DNA of 64,000 bases from Candidatus Bipolaricaulota bacterium (GTDB taxonomy: Bacteria; Bipolaricaulota; Bipolaricaulia; UBA7950; UBA9294), in the NCBI GenBank assembly GCA_028277345.1, contig JANQGM010000040.1:62001-126000 (forward strand), in the 5' to 3' direction. The notes below the pieces were generated by a model. The model had not been told where the DNA came from, did no database searches, and saw only the letters and a list, made by a program, of their open reading frames with translations. Positions 58,473 to 64,000 of the stretch are shown here, piece by piece. Numbering within the stretch: position 1 is the stretch's first letter; the number at the start of each line of letters is the position of its first letter. The translations under genes and the position numbers were made by a program.

Positions 58473-59279
58473 TCAGAGGCCGAGCTGTTGCCGTAGCCAG
58501 GTCAATCTGTCACGGCGAGCGGCGTCATTGAGTCCGTGGCCGACATCATACCAGTTCACCGCCTTGGGCTCGCACGCCGCGTCAAAGAACGCCTGTCCCC
58601 GGTCGACGGGAACATGTGGATCCTGGGTTCCAAATTGAAAGAAGAGCGGCGCCGGCGCAAGCTCCTTCACGCGCCCGATCGGATCCAGGGGGCGCATCTG
58701 CTTGACATATGCATCACGTGCCTCCTCCTTGAGTCGGGGATAATACAGGTACCAATCCGGGAATCGCGGCGTTCCCGCCATGAAGACATAACACGTGGGC
58801 CGGGCATCGACACTTCCTGCGACAACGCCATACATGGCGCCGAAATCGTGGCCGACATAGGCGAAACGGGCGGGATCGGCCCCTGCCTGCGAGAGCAACA
58901 GGTCCATGGCTCGGCGCAGTTCGACGGTCTGATGAACGGAATCCGCCCAATCGTCGGCTTGCGTTCGCTTCAAGAACCATTCTCGATCCGACCACATCGT
59001 TTCGATTAACAACGACATGGCCCCTTCGCCCGCCAGAGTGGTGGCTTCTTCGAGAAATTGCGTTCGGTTGGAATCGCAGGCCTCAGGCTCATACCAGTGG
59101 ACATAGAGAACGACCGGAAACGGTCCCACCCCAGCCGGCCGAACAAGCGACGCCGCGCGGCGCTGTCCCGTTCGTGCGCAGAACGTCAGCGTCGATACGA
59201 TCGAACCATTGGATTCGAGTTGGCCAACGTCGCGAACATCCAGCGAGAGATCCCGGTCGTCATCGAATGTCATCGTCAC
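58473..59279 (-). CDS. Alpha/beta hydrolase (dienelactone hydrolase-like)
   Basis: FAYVGHDFGAMYGVVAG nucleophile-elbow region; FFQFGTQDPHVPVDRG; C-terminal His. Nucleophile appears to be Asp (GHDFG). Confidence 0.75.
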   Translation of the reverse strand: MTMTFDDDRDLSLDVRDVGQLESNGSIVSTLTFCARTGQRRAASLVRPAGVGPFPVVLYVHWYEPEACDSNRTQFLEEATTLAGEGAMSLLIETMWSDREWFLKRTQADDWADSVHQTVELRRAMDLLLSQAGADPARFAYVGHDFGAMYGVVAGSVDARPTCYVFMAGTPRFPDWYLYYPRLKEEARDAYVKQMRPLDPIGRVKELAPAPLFFQFGTQDPHVPVDRGQAFFDAACEPKAVNWYDVGHGLNDAARRDRLTWLRQQLGL

Positions 59280-60282
59280 GATCTTTCCCCCTAATCACAC
59301 GGTCGATATCGGCAAGTTGATCCCGTGAGAGCGGTCCGAAGTCCATCGCGCGCGCGTTCTCCTCGATGTGCTGGACCGTCCTGAATCCGGGAATCGGGAT
59401 CGTTCGATCCGATTGAGCCCAGATCCATCCCAGCGCCCCTTGAACCACCGATCGTCCGCCGCTCTCCAAGATATCACGAAGCGCTTCGACAAGGTTGCGA
59501 ATCTCGCGGAACCGCCCCTCACCCAGATTCCAGGTGTTGCGAATGTCATCATCCGCGAAGGCTTTATCTGACGGATAGGTTCCCGTCAACAGCCCCATGG
59601 AAAGCGGACTTCGAATGACGCCCCCAAGATCAGCCCCTTTGCACAAGGCGATCATGTCATCGTTGCGCCGGATCAGGTTGAGGGCAAATTCGACCACGCT
59701 GCAGTGCTCTCCCACCACCAACGTCTCCATCCGAGCGACATCGTCCGTACTCCATCCATAGGTTCGGATTTTCCCCTCAGCAACAAGTTGCTCAAGGGTT
59801 TCAGCGACCGGTTCGATCGCCCCATCGAAGTCTCCCCAATGGAAGTAGTACACGTCAATGTAGTCTGTTTCCAATCGGCGAAGACTGTTCTCGCAGCACT
59901 GACGAATGAACTCCGGGCGCGCGTCGTGTCCGAGGTACAATTTCTTCGCCTCATCGATGACGTTTCCGAATTTGGTGCCGATGATGGCGCGGTCCCGACG
60001 TCCCCTAAGAGCCTGGCCGATCACACGCTCGGAATGCCCGCACCCGTAGGAGTCGGAGGTATCCAGGAAATTGATACCGCGATCCAAGGCCGCATGGATC
60101 GCTCGAATGGACTCTCGATCGTCAACCTGCCCCCATCCGCCGGGGAAACGTTCCGCAACATCGCTCTGCCAGGCGACCTTGTCGTGATCTCCACGCCAAA
60201 ACGGTCCGCCAATCGGATAGCAGCCCAAACCAAGCGCACTCACCTCAATCCCGCTTCGCCCTAGATGCCGCGTCGTCATCAT
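59260..60282 (-). CDS. Aldo/keto reductase
   Basis: RHLGRSGIEVSALGLGCYPIGGPF; GINFLDTSDSYGCGHSERVIGQAL; YIDVYYFHWGDFDGA. Confidence 0.92.
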   Translation of the reverse strand: MMTTRHLGRSGIEVSALGLGCYPIGGPFWRGDHDKVAWQSDVAERFPGGWGQVDDRESIRAIHAALDRGINFLDTSDSYGCGHSERVIGQALRGRRDRAIIGTKFGNVIDEAKKLYLGHDARPEFIRQCCENSLRRLETDYIDVYYFHWGDFDGAIEPVAETLEQLVAEGKIRTYGWSTDDVARMETLVVGEHCSVVEFALNLIRRNDDMIALCKGADLGGVIRSPLSMGLLTGTYPSDKAFADDDIRNTWNLGEGRFREIRNLVEALRDILESGGRSVVQGALGWIWAQSDRTIPIPGFRTVQHIEENARAMDFGPLSRDQLADIDRVIRGKDRDDDIR

Positions 60283-60283
60283 G

Positions 60284-60487
60284 CTACACGCTCCGTTCTG
60301 TTCTTGAGTTCCAGCCGTAGCTGACCGCCATATCGAAGAACGTGATCTCCATGTCCAGTGCGACACGCACCGTTCGAACCGATTCCGAATCGTCGGCCCG
60401 CCCCCGTTCTGAGGGCGACGCCCGGCAGCATCCCATGCCGAGAGCGCTGACTTCGATGCCGCTCTTTTGCAGCGTTCGTCGTTCCAT
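60284..60487 (-). pseudogene. Truncated N-terminal fragment of an aldo/keto reductase
   Basis: MERRTLQKSGIEVSALGMGCC...DDSESVRTVRVALDMEITFFDMAVSYGWNS then stop; 67 aa, resembles the N-terminus of the next gene with an internal deletion. Confidence 0.75.
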
Positions 60488-60494
60488 CGTTCTC

Positions 60495-61526
60495 CTATCG
60501 TGGGTGCTGATTCGGACCTGGAGAAACTTCGTCGATGCGCTGGCAGTCGGACTCGGTCAGCTCAACGGCGAGTGCTCCAAGCGAGTCCTCAAGCTGGCTG
60601 AACGTTCTCGGACCGATGATGACGCTCGTAACCCCCTCCCGTGTCAGGGGCCATGCGGTGGCCAACTGACTCACGGTGCATCCCTTCTCCTTGGCCATGG
60701 CGGCAACGGCATCAAGGACATCAAGATTTCCATCCGTCAGATAGTTATCCTTGTACCCACTCCAAGCGGCATCGGCATACCGCGATTCCTCGGGCATCGG
60801 GGCATTCTGTACGTACTGGCCCGAGAGAAGTCCCGCCGCCAACGGCGGATAGGCAAGGATGGCGATCTCGTGCTTCCTCGCCATAGGCAGAAGCTCTGCT
60901 TCAACCTTGCGCCGCAACGGATTGAGTTTCTCTTGCTCTGAGATGAAGCGATGAAGCCTGAGCTCGCGCGATACGCCGAGTGCCTCCATGATTTGCCAGG
61001 CAGCAACGTGTGATGTTCCGATATAGCGCACCTTCCCCGCACGAATCAAATCGTCCAGCGCCCGTAGGGTTTCGTCTGTGGGGACCGCCGGATCGGGCGA
61101 GTGCATCTGATACAGGTCGATGGTGTCTGCCTGCAAGCGGCGAAGGGAGGCCTCACAGGCCTGGGTCGCATGGCGCCGGCTGCCGCCTCGTGCGTTCGGA
61201 TCGTCCCACCGGGTGGGGTAAAGAAACTTCGTTGCCAAGATGACCTGATGTCGACCACCCCGACTTGCGAAATACCGCCCTAGCCGCGCCTCAGTGTGTC
61301 CCATGCCGGCGCCGCCGTTGAGTACATGCCCATAGAAATCGGCCGTGTCGATGAAATTAATGCCGGCCTCCAGCACACGATCGATCATTCGTGCGGACTC
61401 ACCTTCGGGGGTACGATCCGCGAAGTTCATCGAACCCAGGCAAAGCCGGCTGACGTAAACGCCCGTTCGGCCCAGTTGAACGTATTCCAAGTGATTCCTT
61501 TCCTCGGATTTGTGATGAGGGATCAA
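60495..61526 (-). CDS. Aldo/keto reductase
   Basis: VQLGRTGVYVSRLCLGSMNFADRTPEGESARMIDRVLEAGINFIDTADFYG; start may be TTG at ~61490. Confidence 0.92.
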   Translation of the reverse strand: MIPHHKSEERNHLEYVQLGRTGVYVSRLCLGSMNFADRTPEGESARMIDRVLEAGINFIDTADFYGHVLNGGAGMGHTEARLGRYFASRGGRHQVILATKFLYPTRWDDPNARGGSRRHATQACEASLRRLQADTIDLYQMHSPDPAVPTDETLRALDDLIRAGKVRYIGTSHVAAWQIMEALGVSRELRLHRFISEQEKLNPLRRKVEAELLPMARKHEIAILAYPPLAAGLLSGQYVQNAPMPEESRYADAAWSGYKDNYLTDGNLDVLDAVAAMAKEKGCTVSQLATAWPLTREGVTSVIIGPRTFSQLEDSLGALAVELTESDCQRIDEVSPGPNQHPR

Positions 61527-61593
61527 GGCGCATCGAGAGCGCCCCCTTCGGCGAGCGCATGCGATCGTCCACCTCGCCCTCGGCGAATGTGCC

Positions 61594-62733
61594 TCAGGTC
61601 GAATCGGAATCCGGTTGCGATGCCGCGCCGAGTGCGAGCAGCCGTGAACCTAGTGCCGTCAGCGATTCCTCGCTCAGCGAATAGAACTTCATGCCGTCTT
61701 GTTTTCGAAGCTTCAAAACACCGGCCGCCACAAGAAGGCTCAGGTGTCGAGAAACGGCCGGCTGACTGATCTCCATGCGCGATACGATCTGCTGTGCATA
61801 GAGCTCTCGCCCAACCAACATGGCCAATATCTCAAGGCGAGTTTCATCCGCGAGCGCTCGCAACGGCGCAAACAAATCACGCACGGATTCAGTGATGCCT
61901 GCCGATTCACTATTGGGGCGGCAGTTGTAGAGCAAGGCCAACACCCTTCCGGCGGGATCCATGGGCACGAACTGCACAAAGGGGCCCGTGAAGCAGTTGG
62001 GAATGAAGATGAGGTGTTCAAGATGGTCCATCCAGCCCGCCATTCCAGAGGGAAGAGGGCGGCCCGTGACCTGCGCGAAGGTCGCCGGCAATCCTCCACT
62101 GAACGCGACTATCTCAAACCCTCGGACACTTCGCTGAGCCAGTCGATCGCACTCCGCATGAACCGGCTGATAATAGGACTCCCAAAAGCGTGTGATCGCA
62201 AGAACCAGCTGGGCCTTCAATTCACTCGGAGACACAATCAATCTCGCGATCCTTCTGAATCGCTCATCATTCGCTTCCGCCAACTCCGTCCACTCACATG
62301 CCGTGTTGCAAAAGAACTCGCGAAGCCGCTCGCCGTCGGCCAGATTGGTCGGTACAGCGAGTGGGGCCTCGTGCGTTGAGGCCTTTCGCGCCAGTTCCTC
62401 AAAAAGCCTGACTACTCCCTGATGAATCGCGTCATCGGGAATCGCCGCGATCCAACCCAAGAGCGCGGACAGATCGCCTATCTCCGGCTGTTGATTGAGC
62501 AGCTCTTGTAGCAGAATGGGCACACCGAGGGGCCCGACAATCCACAGGATGTCTCGCCGGACGCCCTCCTCAAGTGCAGCGAAGGTCACGTAAATCCACT
62601 GATCGAATCCTTCATAGCGTGGCGCCTTCGAGAGTGTGGTCAACGTTCCGATGATGAGGAAGGGAAACGAATGCCGAAACTCCACGTGAGGAGTCGGCGA
62701 GGCTTGGGGATTCGAGCTATCATTTATAAGCAT
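61594..62733 (-). CDS. ArsR-type winged-helix regulator with long N-terminal domain
   Basis: C-terminal LADETRLEILAMLVGRELYAQQIVSRMEISQPAVSRHLSLLVAAGVLKLRKQDGMKFYSL; ~280-aa N-terminal extension. Confidence 0.85.
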   Translation of the reverse strand: MLINDSSNPQASPTPHVEFRHSFPFLIIGTLTTLSKAPRYEGFDQWIYVTFAALEEGVRRDILWIVGPLGVPILLQELLNQQPEIGDLSALLGWIAAIPDDAIHQGVVRLFEELARKASTHEAPLAVPTNLADGERLREFFCNTACEWTELAEANDERFRRIARLIVSPSELKAQLVLAITRFWESYYQPVHAECDRLAQRSVRGFEIVAFSGGLPATFAQVTGRPLPSGMAGWMDHLEHLIFIPNCFTGPFVQFVPMDPAGRVLALLYNCRPNSESAGITESVRDLFAPLRALADETRLEILAMLVGRELYAQQIVSRMEISQPAVSRHLSLLVAAGVLKLRKQDGMKFYSLSEESLTALGSRLLALGAASQPDSDST

Positions 62734-62847
62734 ATAGTTATATTATTATTTATTTAGCGCCGCGTCAACGTGGATCACGTCGATTTCCCAACGGAGTCCG
62801 CACCATGTGATAGACTTGGGAAACGCTCAATCGAAGCGAGGGGGATC

Positions 62848-63288
62848 ATGAATCGAACGCTTACCTTGTTTTTGCTGCTTGCCCTCGGCGTCGCCGGCAT
62901 CGTCGGTCTTCAATCCTTGGGCGTTCTTCCCCCCATCGCGCGGCTCTCCAATTCTCCCGACGATTCCCTGGAGTCCGCTCACATCATCTTCTTTGAGAAG
63001 GAAGATTGCTCACGCTGCCGGAACATGAAGAAAAGTCTGGCGCAATTTCTTCAGGATTACCCCGATGTCACCTACGTCCTCTACGATGTCGAGGCGGATG
63101 CTGAGCTGCTGCTTCGACTCCAAGAGCACCATGGAATCGCCGATGCGCGAGAGATATATCCTGTGATGTTCATCGGCGACGACGTCATCGTCGGAGAGGG
63201 GCGTTTGGAGGAACTGGCACTCCGAAGCGCCATGGCGTCCTGCCAATCCGAGGGCTGCCCGCCTCCAGCCTCACTTCTCAATCGATAG
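62848..63288 (+). CDS. Membrane-anchored thioredoxin/glutaredoxin-like protein
   Basis: N-terminal TM; IIFFEKEDCSRCRNMKKSL CxxC motif; IYPVMFIGDDVIVG. Confidence 0.8.
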   Translation: MNRTLTLFLLLALGVAGIVGLQSLGVLPPIARLSNSPDDSLESAHIIFFEKEDCSRCRNMKKSLAQFLQDYPDVTYVLYDVEADAELLLRLQEHHGIADAREIYPVMFIGDDVIVGEGRLEELALRSAMASCQSEGCPPPASLLNR

Positions 63289-63370
63289 AGGAACGGTATG
63301 CCCGGGAAGCCCCGATTCAATCCGCCGACATCGCTCCATCACACGCCGCATCCGAAGATCACGCGAAGTG

Positions 63371-63507
63371 ATTCTCGGACCTTCCGTCGAAGGATGCTGG
63401 AGGCTGAACCACACGTGTCGTTGACGGTTTCCGTAGGCTAATCCTCGGGCCTTTCGTCGAAGGATGCCGGAGGCTGAACCGCACGTGTCGTTGACGGTTT
63501 CCGTAGG
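63371..63507. repeat. Two tandem copies of a ~70-bp element upstream of hypC
   Basis: Copy 1 from 63371 (attctcggacc...), copy 2 from 63441 (atcctcgggcc...), about five mismatches over 67 bp. Confidence 0.92.
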
Positions 63508-63530
63508 ATATACTTCCCCCGGTGATAACC

Positions 63531-63836
63531 ATGTGTTTGGCTGCCCCTGCGAAAGTCATTTCCATTGCCGACAACGAAGCCGTCGTCGATTACAACGGCG
63601 TGCAAACGACGGCACGCCTCGATACGTTGACCGAGCCGCTTTCCCCTGGCGACTATGTGCTCATTCACACCGGATTCGCCATCCGAAGGCTGTCGCCCGA
63701 AGACGGGGAAGAGACGCTGAAGCTGTTTGACGAACTCGCGCGCGCTCTCGACGAAAACGCGGGACGTTCGAACGAGAACGCAGCGCGTTCTCGTGCAGAC
63801 GCTGACACGTCACAGCCGCCTGAAAGCGAGGTCTAA
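63531..63836 (+). CDS. hypC: Hydrogenase maturation factor HypC
   Basis: MCLAAPAKVISIADNEAVVDYNGVQTTARLDTL...GDYVLIHTGFAIRRLSPEDGEETLKLF. Confidence 0.93.
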   Translation: MCLAAPAKVISIADNEAVVDYNGVQTTARLDTLTEPLSPGDYVLIHTGFAIRRLSPEDGEETLKLFDELARALDENAGRSNENAARSRADADTSQPPESEV

Positions 63837-64000
63837 TGGCTAGGCCGTTTCAACTGTCCGATCCGAAACGCGCGCGTCAGCTTGCCGATGCCATCGCCAT
63901 TCTCGCGCCCCCCACACCCATCAAGATCGTTCACGTATGCGGAACGCACGAGATGGCCATCACGCAACACGGACTTCGCCGCTTCCTGCCCGAGAAGGTC
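63836..64000 (+). CDS. hypD: Hydrogenase maturation factor HypD (truncated by window end)
   Basis: TAATG overlap with hypC; IKIVHVCGTHEMAITQHGLRRFLPEKV matches the HypD N-terminus. Confidence 0.9.
   Translation, partial: MARPFQLSDPKRARQLADAIAILAPPTPIKIVHVCGTHEMAITQHGLRRFLPEKV

Noticed and set aside
58473-59279. Novel hydrolase based on Asp nucleophile (GHDFG)
   Set aside because: Asp nucleophiles are known in alpha/beta hydrolases; not remarkable without structural data.
61594-62733. Novel regulator fusion (long N-terminus + ArsR HTH)
   Set aside because: Large ligand-type N-terminal domains fused to ArsR-like C-termini are known in several phyla; kept as an ordinary feature.
63371-63507. 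CRISPR array
   Set aside because: Only two contiguous 70-bp copies with no spacers and no cas genes.

Overview
This is a high-GC bacterial chromosomal window with dense, mostly operonic coding and no rRNA, CRISPR array or transposon that I can support. The source looks like an uncultivated, possibly thermophile-related lineage, but that is inference.

Main blocks, left to right:
(1) ~1-18.1 kb: a purine uptake and catabolism locus. It has a xanthine dehydrogenase-type molybdenum hydroxylase (large subunit cut by the window edge), adenine deaminase, a BMP-family nucleoside-type ABC transporter, an SsnA-like aminohydrolase, a YgfK-like flavo/Fe-S oxidoreductase, a threonine-synthase-like PLP enzyme, a MobA/MocA-like nucleotidyltransferase, and a second small + FAD subunit pair. 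A divergent promoter region at ~10.3 kb carries a 23-bp palindrome spanning both -35 boxes.
(2) ~18.2-28.2 kb: primary sigma factor, topoisomerase I, a double P-loop protein, a dipeptidase, RidA, Kbl, an AhpD-like protein and a NUDIX hydrolase.
(3) ~28.1-36.9 kb: rpoB, rplL, rplJ, rplA, rplK, nusG (with a large insertion), secE, tRNA-Trp, rpmG, tuf and tRNA-Thr/Tyr/Thr, all on the minus strand. rpoC is absent downstream of rpoB.
(4) ~36.9-48.7 kb: YjbQ, CBS-ACT protein, EF-G-like GTPase, IorAB, tandem secreted metallophosphoesterases, thiamine-binding protein, adenosine deaminase, an EndoQ-like nuclease, an alkyltransferase-like protein and DUF4438.
(5) ~48.7-57.9 kb: a signalling cluster with two HD-GYP proteins, a response regulator and a 1,726-aa sensor kinase with about nine PAS domains.
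(6) ~57.9-64 kb: acetyltransferase, hydrolase, aldo/keto reductases plus a remnant, an ArsR-type regulator, a thioredoxin-like protein, a 70-bp tandem repeat, and the start of a hypC-hypD operon.

All family calls come from reading motifs and recalled homologues. No database search was run.
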